Below the pieces are notes generated by a model. It had not been told where the DNA came from, did no database searches, and saw only the letters and a program-made list of their open reading frames with translations. A DNA stretch of 64,000 nt, taken from contig NZ_CP044231.1 of the NCBI RefSeq assembly GCF_008727755.1, forward strand, positions 1,798,001-1,862,000. The letters are read 5' to 3'. This stretch comes from Microbacterium caowuchunii. GTDB taxonomy: Bacteria > Actinomycetota > Actinomycetes > Actinomycetales > Microbacteriaceae. Each line of letters opens with the position of its first letter. The stretch's first letter is position 1. Position numbers and translations under genes: made by a program. Positions 42,959 through 51,548 of this stretch are shown piece after piece.

Positions 42959-43318
42959 GTGGAGATTCTGAGATATGCGATGCTCGTCGCTCATTTCGTC
43001 GGGCTCGCAGCCGTCATCGGCGGCTACATCCTGCAATTGCGCGCGCCGGGATCGTTGCGGCTGGCGCCCATGCTGACGGGAGCAATCGTCCAGCTCGTGA
43101 CCGGAGTCCTCCTGGTGTTCTCGCGGATCCGGCTCGATCTGGACGTGAACGAGGCGAAGCTCGCGGTGAAGCTCGGGCTCGCGGTGCTGGTGCTTCTCGC
43201 GGTGATCGGCGCGAGCGCCGCGCAACGGCGCGACCTGCGTTCCCCCACCCGCGTCCTGTTCCACGCGGCCGGCGTGCTCGCGATTGGCAACGTCGTGGTG
43301 GCGGTGGTGTGGTCATGA
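42959..43318 (+). CDS. Small integral membrane protein
   Basis: 119 residues with four hydrophobic helices (~3-25, ~36-54, ~65-82, ~98-117) and charged loops (RIRLDLDVNEAKLAVKLG). It resembles short uncharacterised actinobacterial membrane proteins. GTG 42959 is chosen because AGGAAGGGG stands at the right distance; an ATG at 42923 lies inside the operator. It is joined by an ATGA overlap to the NAD(P)-binding gene, and the pair is probably under the divergent TetR. Confidence 0.75.
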   Translation: MEILRYAMLVAHFVGLAAVIGGYILQLRAPGSLRLAPMLTGAIVQLVTGVLLVFSRIRLDLDVNEAKLAVKLGLAVLVLLAVIGASAAQRRDLRSPTRVLFHAAGVLAIGNVVVAVVWS

Positions 43319-43890
43319 CGCACGTCGCGGTGGTGGGCGCCAATGGCCGCACCGGGCGACTGCTCGCGATTGCCGCCGAGCGCGCGGGGTTCGCCGTGAT
43401 CCGGATCACTCGACACGAGGCGGACGCGACCGATGTCGCCGCGCTGCGAGCGTTCGTCGCAAAGGCGGACGTGGTCGTCTCGTGTGTGGGACCCGGCCCG
43501 CGCAGCGCCAACGGCGTCCTGCAAGCTTCCACCCGGGCGCTGCTCGGCGCCGGGGCGCGCCGGATCGTCAGCATCAGCGCGTCCGGCCCCTACACGGAGG
43601 GCGACGGCCTGTTCCTGGCCAGGATCGTCAAGCCTGTGCTCTGGCGCTTCCTCGGCGCCACGTGGCGGGACATGCTTGCGTCCGATCGGCTGCTGGCGGC
43701 CAGCGGGGCGGAGTGGACCTCGATGCGCCCGCCGCAGCTGACGGACGGTCCGGCCCGCGGCTACCGGCGCGCCCTCGGCCGCAACGTCGCACACGGAATC
43801 CGCATCACCCGAGCCGACCTCGCCCGAGCCATCGTGGATGCCATCGGCGATCCAGCCACGATCCGAACATCCGTGTCGGTGGCCAACTGA
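43315..43890 (+). CDS. NAD(P)H-binding (NmrA/SDR-like) protein
   Basis: 191 residues. VAVVGANGRTGRLLAIAAER is the glycine-rich GxxGxxG nucleotide-binding start; VVSCVGPGP and RIVSISASGPYTE follow, and WTSMRPPQLTDGPARGYRR ends the core as in NmrA-like atypical SDRs. A Tyr-x3-Lys catalytic pair is not evident, so it may sense or reduce quinones or act as a redox-linked regulator. ATG 43315 overlaps the membrane-protein stop. The original frame is open a little further upstream. Confidence 0.85.
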   Translation: MTHVAVVGANGRTGRLLAIAAERAGFAVIRITRHEADATDVAALRAFVAKADVVVSCVGPGPRSANGVLQASTRALLGAGARRIVSISASGPYTEGDGLFLARIVKPVLWRFLGATWRDMLASDRLLAASGAEWTSMRPPQLTDGPARGYRRALGRNVAHGIRITRADLARAIVDAIGDPATIRTSVSVAN

Positions 43891-43916
43891 TCGACCGCCG
43901 AATCAGCTCCGCACCC

Positions 43917-44129
43917 TCACATCTCGCGCCAGTGGTGATCTCGCCGAGCGAGAAATGTTCGAACTGCGGCCGCACGCGGAGGCGGAGATCGTCGCGGTAG
44001 TTCTTCTTCGCCCCGTAGGCGCCCGTCCGCATCACGAATGCGCGCCAGCGCGACGTACACCGTGCCGCGCGTGCTCACGCTGATGGTGCCGTACGAACCG
44101 ATCAGCGTGCGCGGCAGCCCGCCGTTCAC
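43917..44129 (-). pseudogene. Remnant of a tyrosine recombinase (integrase)
   Basis: GTG 44129 begins LPRTLIGSYGTISVSTRGTVYVALARIRDADGRLR, the usual N-terminus of actinobacterial phage-type integrases. The frame then jumps to a fragment read as YRDDLRLRVRPQFEHFSLGEITTG in another frame, which normally ends the core-binding domain. The middle is missing, the frame is broken, and the catalytic C-terminal domain is absent. It overlaps the excisionase stop (GTGA), as in an intact xis-int pair. Confidence 0.72.
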
Positions 44130-44358
44130 GAGTCGCCCCTGTAGTGGCGTTGCCCGTCGGCCAGCTCCATGCGCTGCACCCACGCGTCGATCTCGCTTCC
44201 GCGAATCGCAACTGCGTGCCGATCCGGACGCCTCGCGGTCCACGGCCCTTGGTCCGCAGGTCGTAGATGGTCTGGGCCGAAACCTGCAGCTGCTCGGCAA
44301 GCTCAGCCAGCGAGACATACTTTCCGTGTCCCGTATCCGAAGCGCCACCGCCATCCAT
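44126..44358 (-). pseudogene. Frameshifted excisionase/helix-turn-helix gene
   Basis: ATG 44358 reads KYVSLAELAEQLQVSAQTIYDLRTKGRGPRGVRIGTQLRF, the MerR-like helix-turn-helix of AlpA/Xis excisionases. Directly after this a one-base shift is needed to continue as GSEIDAWVQRMELADGQRHYRGDS and reach the stop at 44126. The length from ATG to stop, 233 bp, is not a multiple of three. It lies 160 bp from tRNA-Ala copy 3, the expected place for recombination genes. Confidence 0.75.
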
Positions 44359-44470
44359 ACCGCGAAGGTGCGCGTGAGCTACCGCGAGGCGTCCAGATAC
44401 TCCGACAAGCCCCGACATCGTGCCGGTACGAACCGGCGAAGTGTCCAGTAAACGACTACCAAGAATTCAG

Positions 44471-44488
44471 ACTCCCTGATCAGGGAGT
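44471..44488 (-). terminator. Perfect 18-bp palindrome downstream of tRNA-Ala copy 3
   Basis: ACTCCCTGATCAGGGAGT is fully self-complementary and is followed on the minus strand by CTGAATTCTT. It lies 30 nt past the 3' end of the tRNA and is a likely terminator. It could also be a recombinase arm site, given its place beside the excisionase remnant. Confidence 0.55.
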
Positions 44489-44518
44489 GAAGATTCGGTG
44501 CTTTACCGAGAGTTTTGG

Positions 44519-44591
44519 TGGACCTGAGGGGACTCGAACCCCTGACCCCCTGCATGCCATGCAGGTGCGCTACCAGCTGCGCCACAGGCCC
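44519..44591 (-). tRNA. tRNA-Ala (GGC), copy 3
   Basis: Identical to copies 1 and 2 over 73 nt, anticodon GGC, G3:U70. Its 3' end faces the recombinase remnants, the usual geometry for integration into a tRNA 3' end. Its upstream flank (44592 onward) is high-GC core sequence shared with the rsfS side and carries a TACGCT box on the minus strand. Confidence 0.97.
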
Positions 44592-44716
44592 TGACTCTGC
44601 TGCCCTCCCGGGCAACCACCCCAGCGTACTACACGCCCGCGACCACTCCGAAACCGGGCCGGATGTTCGCGCGTGTCGCCCGCTTCCCGGGCGCCGGACT
44701 CCCCTGTGCACGACGG

Positions 44717-44743
44717 AAAACCCCGGAACGCATGCTCCGGGGT
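44717..44743 (-). terminator. Intrinsic terminator of the nadD-rsfS operon
   Basis: ACCCCGGA / TCCGGGGT pair over 8 bp around an 8-nt loop (44720-44743), and the minus strand continues TTTTCCGTCG. A classical terminator 20 bp beyond the rsfS stop. Confidence 0.85.
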
Positions 44744-44762
44744 CTGGTCGTGCGCGGGGGGA

Positions 44763-45140
44763 TCAGTCGGCCGCGGCGGTCTGCGGGAGCTCGATGGGCA
44801 CCGTCGGGCAGTCCTTCCACAGCCGCTCGAGACCGTAGAACGTCCGCTCCTCCTCGTGGAAGACATGCACCACGAGGTCGCCGAAGTCGAGCAGGATCCA
44901 GCGCGACTCCTGACGTCCCTCCCGGCGCAGGCGCTTGATGCCCGCGGCGAGCAGCTGGTCCTCGATCTCGTCCGCGATCGCGGCGACGTTCCGCTCATTG
45001 CGGCCGGTCACGAGGAGGAAGATGTCGACGAGCGGGAGCGGCTCGGACACGTCGAGGGCGACGAGGTCTTCGCCGCCCTTCGCGTCGGCCGCGCGAGCGG
45101 CGATCTGCAGGGCGGTGATGCCCGCGGCTGAGGCCGTCAT
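44763..45140 (-). CDS. rsfS: Ribosome silencing factor RsfS
   Basis: 125 residues of the Iojap/RsfS family. Conserved parts are DLVALDVSEPLPLVDIFLLVTGRNERNVAAIADEIEDQL and LLDFGDLVVHVFHEEERTFYGLERLWKDCP. It binds L14 on the 50S subunit and blocks subunit joining in slow growth. The ATG overlaps the stop of the membrane-protein gene (ATGA). The order nadD-X-rsfS is conserved in actinobacteria. Confidence 0.96.
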   Translation of the reverse strand: MTASAAGITALQIAARAADAKGGEDLVALDVSEPLPLVDIFLLVTGRNERNVAAIADEIEDQLLAAGIKRLRREGRQESRWILLDFGDLVVHVFHEEERTFYGLERLWKDCPTVPIELPQTAAAD

Positions 45141-46180
45141 GAAAATACTCCTGTCGCCACGGCGAGGATGAGAACGCCCACCAGCGCGAGCGCGAGTGCG
45201 CCCGCCGTGATCGCGAGGGTGAGCATGAGCCGGCTGCCCTTTTCCGGAGCCGGCGGACGGATGATCTCGTCAGCCGTGCGCACCGTACTGACGGCGGCGC
45301 TCGCGGCGATCGGAGTCGGGGAGGACGAGGCCGGAAGCTCTCCGTCCATGAGGACGGCGTCGGCTTCCCTGCCGTCCGTGGTCCCGGGAGCATGGCCGCG
45401 TGAGCCGAGCCCCTCGGGAAGGTCGAAGGTGCCCGTGATGAGGATCTCGCCGGTCGAAGCGATCGGCGAGGTGAACGATCCGGTCGACGGGGTCTGCGAG
45501 AGGATGAGCGCGTTCGGAGTCATGATCGACCCGGTGGGCGAGCTCTCCCGGGAGAGCAACTGGTCGAACGACGGCGGCAGGGATACCTGCGGGGCGGGCC
45601 CGTCGATCAGCGCCGATCCCAGCTGGGGCGAGACGGTCGCGGCCGGCTCGGAGGCCGAAGACTCGTCCTCATCGTCCTGCAGCGCGGCCTCGGCGGTGCG
45701 CAGCGGCGTGTGCTCCGCCGGGTGCTCGTCCTCGGGAGCGGCGAAGAGCTCCGAAACGATCTCCTCCCCGGGTTGCTCCTGCTCCGTGCGCGCGGTCTCT
45801 TCCGCGTCCGGGGCCGGGGCCTCGGCGTCCGCGTCGGGCGCGGACACGGGTGTGGGGACGGGGTCCGGGGCGATCACCGGGATGGATGCGGTACGGATGC
45901 GCTCCTGCTCCCGCGCCTGCCGGCGGGTGAGCGGAGAGACGCCCAGATCGACGCTCGCGTCCGCGTGCGGAGCGGGCGGCACGATGGCGGGGACCACCGC
46001 TCGCGGCAGTGGCACGGGCGCCGGCTTCGGCGCCGCGGGCTTCGCCTTCTGGGCCGCCTTCTTCTCGGCGTCCTTGCGTTGCGCCTCCTGCGTCACGACG
46101 GGGGTGGATCCGGTGTTGCGGATCTCCCTGAGCTGACGCCGGGTCAGCGGCGGGGTGCTGGGCTGGTCGGGGTTGCTCAT
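45137..46180 (-). CDS. Hypothetical single-pass membrane protein with Pro/Ala/Glu-rich domain
   Basis: 347 residues. Most of the protein is low-complexity and acidic or proline-rich, so it is likely disordered. A motif is repeated near the N-terminus: [20 protein letters not shown] (~9-28) and [22 protein letters not shown] (~82-103). Later comes [16 protein letters not shown] and [16 protein letters not shown]. One membrane helix (~322-345) ends the chain, so the bulk is cytoplasmic or exported as a tail-anchored form. Coupled on both sides (ATGA overlaps) to nadD and rsfS. Function unknown. Confidence 0.8.
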   Translation of the reverse strand: MSNPDQPSTPPLTRRQLREIRNTGSTPVVTQEAQRKDAEKKAAQKAKPAAPKPAPVPLPRAVVPAIVPPAPHADASVDLGVSPLTRRQAREQERIRTASIPVIAPDPVPTPVSAPDADAEAPAPDAEETARTEQEQPGEEIVSELFAAPEDEHPAEHTPLRTAEAALQDDEDESSASEPAATVSPQLGSALIDGPAPQVSLPPSFDQLLSRESSPTGSIMTPNALILSQTPSTGSFTSPIASTGEILITGTFDLPEGLGSRGHAPGTTDGREADAVLMDGELPASSSPTPIAASAAVSTVRTADEIIRPPAPEKGSRLMLTLAITAGALALALVGVLILAVATGVFS

Positions 46181-46773
46181 GCCTTGCTCCGGTAGAGGTG
46201 GTGCTTCGCAATGTACTGGACGACACCATCGGGGACGAGGTACCACACCGGTTGTCCGCCACGTACGCGGTTGCGGCAGTCGGTCGAGGAGATCGCCAGC
46301 GCCGGAATCTCGAGCAGACTCACGTCGTCATCCGGCAGTCCCGCCGCGCTGAGCGGGTGACCGGGGCGGGATACGGCGACGAAGTGCGCGAGGTCCCATA
46401 GTTCATCATGGTCCCTCCAGCTGAGAATCTGCGCCACGGCGTCGGCACCCGTGATGAAGAAGAGGTCCGAATCGGGACGCTGCGACTTCAGGTCACGCAG
46501 CGTGTCGATCGTGTACGTCGGGCCCGAACGGTCGATGTCCACCCGGCTCACGCTGAAGTTGGGGTTGGATGCGGTGGCGATCACCGTCATCAGATACCGG
46601 TGCTCGGTGTCGGAGACCTTCGACTTCTGCCAGGGCTGACCGGTCGGCACGAAGACGACCTCATCGAGATCGAACGATGCGGCGACCTCACTCGCGGCCA
46701 CGAGGTGGCCGTGGTGGATGGGGTCGAACGTCCCGCCCATCACCCCGATGCGCGGGCGACGACCCTCGGTCAC
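46177..46773 (-). CDS. nadD: Nicotinate-nucleotide adenylyltransferase
   Basis: 198 residues. It joins nicotinate mononucleotide and ATP to make deamido-NAD in NAD biosynthesis. The nucleotidyltransferase motif [20 protein letters not shown] (~10-29) and the C-terminal [11 protein letters not shown] (SSTxxR) are both present. Length is normal. Start GTG 46773; a small membrane-protein gene ends 11 bp upstream. Confidence 0.97.
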   Translation of the reverse strand: MTEGRRPRIGVMGGTFDPIHHGHLVAASEVAASFDLDEVVFVPTGQPWQKSKVSDTEHRYLMTVIATASNPNFSVSRVDIDRSGPTYTIDTLRDLKSQRPDSDLFFITGADAVAQILSWRDHDELWDLAHFVAVSRPGHPLSAAGLPDDDVSLLEIPALAISSTDCRNRVRGGQPVWYLVPDGVVQYIAKHHLYRSKA

Positions 46774-46784
46774 CGCGGAGACCG

Positions 46785-47015
46785 TCAGTGGCCGTGCCCG
46801 TGTCCGGTCGGCTGGAGGTCCGCGGCATGCTGCTTCGCGTAGGCCTCAGCCTTCGAGGCGTGGCGGTTGGCCACGTTGCGGTACGACAGCGTCACGAGAC
46901 CGAGTGCCGTGAAGACGACGAAGGCCACGAGGCCGTATCCGAAGGTCTCGAGAGCGACGTTGCCGTGGTGCTCAGCCTCCTCAGCGGCCAAGGCGAGGAT
47001 CATGGCAAGGCTCAT
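46785..47015 (-). CDS. Small single-helix membrane protein
   Basis: 76 residues. A central hydrophobic helix (~26-44, [21 protein letters not shown]) separates a short acidic N-terminus from a basic C-terminal tail ending PTGHGHGH. The His-rich end might bind metal. GGAGAA stands before ATG 47015. Similar short genes sit beside nadD in related genomes, in my recollection; function unknown. Confidence 0.75.
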   Translation of the reverse strand: MSLAMILALAAEEAEHHGNVALETFGYGLVAFVVFTALGLVTLSYRNVANRHASKAEAYAKQHAADLQPTGHGHGH

Positions 47016-47067
47016 CGGTTCTCCGTTCGGTTCTGCAGGGCGCGTATGCGTCCCCCAGTCTAGTCAC

Positions 47068-48327
47068 TCAGCGCCGGACCTGCCCGGCGCCGCGCACGAC
47101 CCACTTCGTGCTCGTCAGCTCGCGCAGCCCCATCGGGCCGCGTGCGTGGAGCTTCTGGGTGGAGATGCCGACCTCGGCACCGAAACCGAACTCGCCGCCG
47201 TCCGTGAAGCGCGTGGAGGCGTTGGCCATCACCACGGCCGAGTCCACCTCGGCCAGGAAGCGTTCCAGGGACGCCGGATCGTCGGTGATGATCGATTCGG
47301 TGTGGTGCGTGGAATACCGGCGGATGTGCGCCATCGCCTCATCCAGGTCGTCGACCACCCGCATGGCGATGTCGAGGCTCAGGTACTCCGCAGCCCAGTC
47401 GTCCTCGTCCGCGGGGACCACGCCGGATGCGAGCGCTGCGACGGTCTCGTCGCCGTGGACGGTCACCCCCGCATCCTGCAGCGCCGCGACCACCGGCGCG
47501 ACGAGGCGTTCGGCCGCCGCGGAGTGGACCAGCACCGTCTCGGCCGCGTTGCAGACGCTGGGACGCTGGGCCTTGGCGTTCACGACGATCTCGCGCGCAC
47601 GGTCGACCGGTGCCGAGGCGTCGAGGTAGACGTGCACCACGCCCGCACCGGTCTCGATGACGGGCACGATGGACTCGGTGACGACGGTCTCGATCAGCTG
47701 CGCACTCCCCCGCGGTACGAGCACGTCGACGAGACCCCGTGCCTGCATGAGTTCCCTGGCACCGTCGCGCCCGAACTCGTCGAGCGTCTGGATCGCCTCG
47801 GGGTCGATCCCCTGGGTGGACAGGGCATCGCGCATGGCGCGCACGAGGGCGGCGTTCGTGCGTTCGGCTGCCGTCCCGCCGCGCAGGACGACGGCGTTGC
47901 CGGAGCGGAGGGCCAGCGCCGCGATGTCGACCGTGACGTTCGGCCGCGCCTCGTAGATGGAGCCGACCACCCCGAAGGGGACGGCGACCTTGGTCAGCTG
48001 CAGCCCGTTGTCGAGCGTGCGCTCCTCGAGCACCCGCCCGACCGGATCCGGGAGGGCTGCGACATCGCGCACGGCGGCGGCCAGCGCGGCGACGCGGTCG
48101 CCATCGAGCGTCAGCCGGTCCAGCAGCGACGTGGACAGCCCCGAGGTCCGTCCTCGTTCGAGGTCGTCCGCGTTGGCGGCGACCACGTCGGCCGCCGCGG
48201 CCTCGATCGCGTCTGCGATCGCGTGCAGGATCTCGCTCTTACGCGTGTCGTCCAGCCGGGCGATCTGCCGCGAGGCATCCTTCGCGCGCAGCATCCGCTC
48301 ACGGGCCGTCGTCGTCGCCACAGTCAT
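47068..48327 (-). CDS. proA: Glutamate-5-semialdehyde dehydrogenase (gamma-glutamyl phosphate reductase)
   Basis: 419 residues of the aldehyde dehydrogenase superfamily. It reduces gamma-glutamyl phosphate with NADPH, the second step of proline synthesis. PFGVVGSIYEARPNVTVD, the catalytic Cys in RPSVCNAAETVL, and ANASTRFTDGGEFGFGAEVGIS are the family marks. It follows proB by 9 bp. A TAGACT hexamer exactly 6 nt before the ATG suggests an extra leaderless transcript besides the obg-proB message. Confidence 0.97.
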   Translation of the reverse strand: MTVATTTARERMLRAKDASRQIARLDDTRKSEILHAIADAIEAAAADVVAANADDLERGRTSGLSTSLLDRLTLDGDRVAALAAAVRDVAALPDPVGRVLEERTLDNGLQLTKVAVPFGVVGSIYEARPNVTVDIAALALRSGNAVVLRGGTAAERTNAALVRAMRDALSTQGIDPEAIQTLDEFGRDGARELMQARGLVDVLVPRGSAQLIETVVTESIVPVIETGAGVVHVYLDASAPVDRAREIVVNAKAQRPSVCNAAETVLVHSAAAERLVAPVVAALQDAGVTVHGDETVAALASGVVPADEDDWAAEYLSLDIAMRVVDDLDEAMAHIRRYSTHHTESIITDDPASLERFLAEVDSAVVMANASTRFTDGGEFGFGAEVGISTQKLHARGPMGLRELTSTKWVVRGAGQVRR

Positions 48328-48333
48328 GGCGCC

Positions 48334-48339
48334 AGTCTA
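48334..48339 (-). promoter_or_regulatory. -10-like hexamer TAGACT before proA
   Basis: TAGACT-GGCGCC-ATG on the minus strand, a 6-nt spacer, overlapping the proB stop. It may be an internal promoter. Confidence 0.38.
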
Positions 48340-49164
48340 TCGACGGGTGAGCACCGGACCTGTCCGCGGTTCGTCCACCGGAGCCGGATTGGGGGCGAAC
48401 CAGGTACCCACCTGCTCTCCGGCGAGGGCTTCCGCGACGAGGTCCGCGCTGGTGACCAGAACGCCCACTCCGGATGCCGCCGCCACACGTGCCGCCGAGA
48501 CCTTCGTGGCCGCACCGCCGGTACCGACGCTGTTGACGACCACAGAGCCGAACTCGAAACCGGACAGATCGTCCCCGTAGTCCACGGACGCGATGGGGAG
48601 GGCGCCGGGCTCGTCCGGCGGACGCGTGTAGAGGCAATCGATGTCGCTGAGCAGGACGAGCGCCTCCGCCCCCACCAGACGCGCCACCAGCGCCGCCAGC
48701 CGGTCGTTGTCGCCGAAACGGATCTCGTGCGTCGCGACGGTGTCGTTCTCGTTCACGATGGGGAGGATGCGCAGGCCGAGCAGGCGTTCCATGGCCCGCC
48801 GGGCGTTCGAGCGCGAGGTGGCGTCCTCGAGGTCCCCGGCGGTGAGCAGCACCTGGCCGGCGACGATCCCGAAGGCGCGCAGAGCTTCCTGGTACCGGTA
48901 GATGAGCACGTTCTGGCCCACGGCTGCCGCAGCCTGCTGGGTCGCCAGGTCCGTCGGTCTGCTGTCCAGCGCCAGGAACGGCATCCCCGTCGCGATCGCC
49001 CCGGAGGAGACCAGCACGACCTCCGTGCCCCGGGCGTGCGCCGCCGCCAGTGCCTCGACGAGCGGCTGGATCTTCGCGGCGTTCTCGCCGCTGATGGAGG
49101 ATGACCCGACCTTGACGACCACGCGACGCGCGCGCGGAAGATCCGCGCGCTGGAGCGGCGTCAC
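48337..49164 (-). CDS. proB: Glutamate 5-kinase (without PUA domain)
   Basis: 275 residues. It phosphorylates glutamate in the first step of proline synthesis. [47 protein letters not shown] and [10 protein letters not shown] are the amino-acid-kinase motifs; [13 protein letters not shown] binds the nucleotide. The protein stops after the kinase domain, so the C-terminal PUA domain of E. coli-type enzymes (~367 residues) is missing. Feedback inhibition by proline may differ. The GTG start overlaps the obg stop (GTGA). Confidence 0.96.
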   Translation of the reverse strand: MTPLQRADLPRARRVVVKVGSSSISGENAAKIQPLVEALAAAHARGTEVVLVSSGAIATGMPFLALDSRPTDLATQQAAAAVGQNVLIYRYQEALRAFGIVAGQVLLTAGDLEDATSRSNARRAMERLLGLRILPIVNENDTVATHEIRFGDNDRLAALVARLVGAEALVLLSDIDCLYTRPPDEPGALPIASVDYGDDLSGFEFGSVVVNSVGTGGAATKVSAARVAAASGVGVLVTSADLVAEALAGEQVGTWFAPNPAPVDEPRTGPVLTRR

Positions 49165-50651
49165 TCGCCTTCCCCGCGGATGCGCTCCGCATCCAGCTCG
49201 GCGCGCGCGGCGGCTTTGGCGTCCATCCGGTCGTGATAGCGCTCACGGCGCTGCGACGTCGTCCGGCGCGGGTTCAGGTCGAGACGCGGGTCGGTGCCGC
49301 GCGGCGCGGTCATCAGCTCCGCCGCGGAGGACAGCGCGGGATGCCAGTCGAAGACGACCCCGTCGCCCTCTCCGATCACGACGGTGGCCCCGGGCTCGGC
49401 GCCCGCACGGAAGAGTTCGTTGTCGACGCCCAGGCGATCCAGACGATCCGCGAGGAAGCCCACGGCCTCCTCGTTCTGGAAGTCGGTCTGCTGCACCCAG
49501 CGGACCGGCTTCTCGCCGAGGATGCGGTAGATGTTGCCGTAGGTGCCGCCCTCGACGCGTACCGAGAACTCCTTCTCCGAACCGCGCGGCCGGATCACGA
49601 TGCGCTCCGGGACGGGAGCGTCGGCAGTCTCCTGGCGGTGCTTCTCGACGATCTCGCCGAGCGCGAAGGACAGCTCACGCAGTCCGGTGCGCGCGACCGT
49701 GGAGATCTCGAAGACCCGGTAGCCACGCGCCTCCAGGTCGGGCCGGACGAGGTCGGCGAGATCCTTCGCCTCGGGCACGTCGATCTTGTTGAGCGCGATG
49801 ACCTGCGGCCGCTCGAGCAGCGGGGTCTGTCCCTCGGGCACCGGGTACGCCCCGAGCTCGCCCAGGATGACATCCAGGTCGCTGATCGGGTCACGGCCCG
49901 GTTCCAGGGTGGCGCAGTCCAGCACGTGGACGAGCGCCGTGCAGCGCTCGACGTGGCGCAGGAACTCGAGCCCCAGCCCCTTGCCCTCGCTGGCGCCCTC
50001 GATGAGACCCGGGACGTCGGCGATCGTGTAGCGGACGTCGCCGGCCTGGACGACGCCGAGGTTCGGGTGCAGCGTGGTGAAGGGGTAATCGGCGATCTTC
50101 GGCCGGGCCGCGGACATCGCCGCGATCAGGCTCGACTTGCCCGCCGACGGGAACCCCACCAGGGCGATGTCGGCGACGGTCTTCAGCTCGAGGAGGACGT
50201 CCCCGACCCAGCCGGGCGTGCCGAGCAGGGCGAACCCGGGCGCTTTGCGCTTCGGCGAGGCGAGCGACGCGTTGCCGAGACCACCGCGGCCGCCCGGGGC
50301 GACGACGAATCGCATGCCCGGTTCGATCATGTCGACCAACGGCGTGCCGTCGGCGTCCTTCACGACGGTGCCGACCGGCACCGGCAGCTCGAGCGTCTCG
50401 CCGATGGCACCGGAGCGGTGATCGCCCATGCCGAAGCCGCCGTTGCCGGCGGAGCGGTGCGGAGAGTGGTGGTACGACAGCAGCGTCGTGACCTGGGGGT
50501 CGGCCACCAGCACGATGTCGCCACCGTTGCCGCCGTTACCGCCATCGGGGCCGGCCAGCGGCTTGAACTTCTCACGCTTGACGGAGACGCAGCCGTTGCC
50601 GCCCTTACCCGCGCTCAGGTGCAACGTCACTCGATCGACGAAGGTGACCAT
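49161..50651 (-). CDS. obg: GTPase Obg (CgtA)
   Basis: 496-residue ribosome-associated GTPase. The Gly-rich Obg fold (1-158) has [16 protein letters not shown] and [21 protein letters not shown]. The G domain has G1 [11 protein letters not shown]3 DVPGLIEG and G4 NKID. The OCT domain (~345-430) is followed by a 65-residue basic tail. It works in 50S assembly and the stringent response. The start at ATG 50651 is chosen because the frame upstream is shadow of the rpmA region. It is downstream of rplU-rpmA as in most bacteria. Confidence 0.98.
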   Translation of the reverse strand: MVTFVDRVTLHLSAGKGGNGCVSVKREKFKPLAGPDGGNGGNGGDIVLVADPQVTTLLSYHHSPHRSAGNGGFGMGDHRSGAIGETLELPVPVGTVVKDADGTPLVDMIEPGMRFVVAPGGRGGLGNASLASPKRKAPGFALLGTPGWVGDVLLELKTVADIALVGFPSAGKSSLIAAMSAARPKIADYPFTTLHPNLGVVQAGDVRYTIADVPGLIEGASEGKGLGLEFLRHVERCTALVHVLDCATLEPGRDPISDLDVILGELGAYPVPEGQTPLLERPQVIALNKIDVPEAKDLADLVRPDLEARGYRVFEISTVARTGLRELSFALGEIVEKHRQETADAPVPERIVIRPRGSEKEFSVRVEGGTYGNIYRILGEKPVRWVQQTDFQNEEAVGFLADRLDRLGVDNELFRAGAEPGATVVIGEGDGVVFDWHPALSSAAELMTAPRGTDPRLDLNPRRTTSQRRERYHDRMDAKAAARAELDAERIRGEGE

Positions 50652-50683
50652 GTGTGTTGCTCCTGCTTTCCTGAAGATGACAC

Positions 50684-50709
50684 GAGGGGCGGGCCGAAGC
50701 CCGCCCCTC
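50684..50709 (-). terminator. Terminator/attenuator between rpmA and obg
   Basis: A perfect 11-bp stem (GAGGGGCGGGC / GCCCGCCCCTC) with tetraloop CGAA on the plus strand (TTCG on the minus strand), followed on the minus strand by GTGTCATCTT. It probably reduces read-through from the ribosomal-protein genes into obg. Confidence 0.85.
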
Positions 50710-50733
50710 GCAGACGTAGACGTCGGTGCGGGA

Positions 50734-50988
50734 TTACTCCGCGCCGACGATGTTGACGACCTTGCGGCCGCCCTTGGTACCGAACTCGACGGCACCGGCG
50801 GACAGCGCGAACAGCGTGTCGTCGCCGCCGCGGCCGACGTTGGCGCCGGGGTGGAAGTGGGTGCCGCGCTGGCGGACGATGATCTCGCCGGCGCTGACGA
50901 CCTGGCCGCCGAAACGCTTCACGCCCAGGCGCTGGGCGTTGGAGTCACGGCCGTTGCGGGTGGAGCTTGCGCCCTTTTTATGTGCCAT
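50734..50988 (-). CDS. rpmA: 50S ribosomal protein L27
   Basis: 84 residues. [29 protein letters not shown] and [21 protein letters not shown] are diagnostic. The N-terminus reaches the peptidyl transferase centre. There is no cleavable N-terminal extension of the Firmicutes kind. It lies 20 bp after rplU in the standard order rplU-rpmA-obg. Confidence 0.99.
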   Translation of the reverse strand: MAHKKGASSTRNGRDSNAQRLGVKRFGGQVVSAGEIIVRQRGTHFHPGANVGRGGDDTLFALSAGAVEFGTKGGRKVVNIVGAE

Positions 50989-51008
50989 CTCTTCGTCTCT
51001 TCCTGGGC

Positions 51009-51317
51009 TTACTTGATGCCGGTGACCTTGACGCGCGTGAGGTCCTGACGGTGCCCCTGGCGCTTCTTGTATCCGGTCTTGTTCTTGAACTTCTGGATCA
51101 CGATCTTCGGGCCGCGCTCCTCGCCGATGACCTCGGCGGTGACGGTCACCTTCGCGAGCTTGTCCGCGTCGGTCGTCACGGCGTCACCGTCGACGAACAG
51201 AACGGCGGGAAGCTCGAGCGTCTCGCCGACCTTTGCCTTCTGGCGGTCCAGGACGACGATCGTGCCGACCTCAACCTTCTCCTGCCGGCCACCGGCGCGC
51301 ACAACTGCGTAAACCAC
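51009..51317 (-). CDS. rplU: 50S ribosomal protein L21
   Basis: 102 residues: [21 protein letters not shown] at the start and [21 protein letters not shown] at the end. It binds 23S rRNA. The start is GTG 51317 by family alignment, since the frame upstream to 51452 is leader sequence. The mRNA has a structured leader. Confidence 0.98.
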   Translation of the reverse strand: MVYAVVRAGGRQEKVEVGTIVVLDRQKAKVGETLELPAVLFVDGDAVTTDADKLAKVTVTAEVIGEERGPKIVIQKFKNKTGYKKRQGHRQDLTRVKVTGIK

Positions 51318-51460
51318 TTCACACCTATTTCGTCTGGGAGCGTACGGCTCCGAATTGTCTGGAGAGCCTCCACCTCGAGGAGGTGGAGAAGTCCTGGTGC
51401 GGTATCGGCTGGCGTACCGCATGGCACCGGCCCGGTGAAGGCTGAGCACCAAAGGAATAC
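51318..51460 (-). promoter_or_regulatory. Structured 5' leader of rplU-rpmA
   Basis: Three hairpins lie in tandem: 51398-51404/51415-51421 (TGCGGTA / TACCGCA), 51368-51375/51381-51388 (CTCCACCT / AGGTGGAG) and 51337-51351 (GGAGC-GTAC-GGCTCC, imperfect). A GGGTAAAGTATT box near 51455-51466 on the minus strand may be the promoter. The layout is that of an autoregulated ribosomal-protein leader (L21 type), but I cannot match it to a covariance model by eye. Confidence 0.5.
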
Positions 51461-51536
51461 TTTACCCGATGTTGGCCGATCCACGAAAAGGAACCCCGAG
51501 CGTGTCGAGCACCCCGTCGGACGGACCCCACCAGTT

Positions 51537-51542
51537 TAGGCT
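51537..51542 (+). promoter_or_regulatory. -10-like hexamer TAGGCT before DUF4031 gene
   Basis: TAGGCT-CTTCTG-GTG, a 6-nt spacer and no ribosome-binding site. Confidence 0.45.
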
Positions 51543-51548
51543 CTTCTG

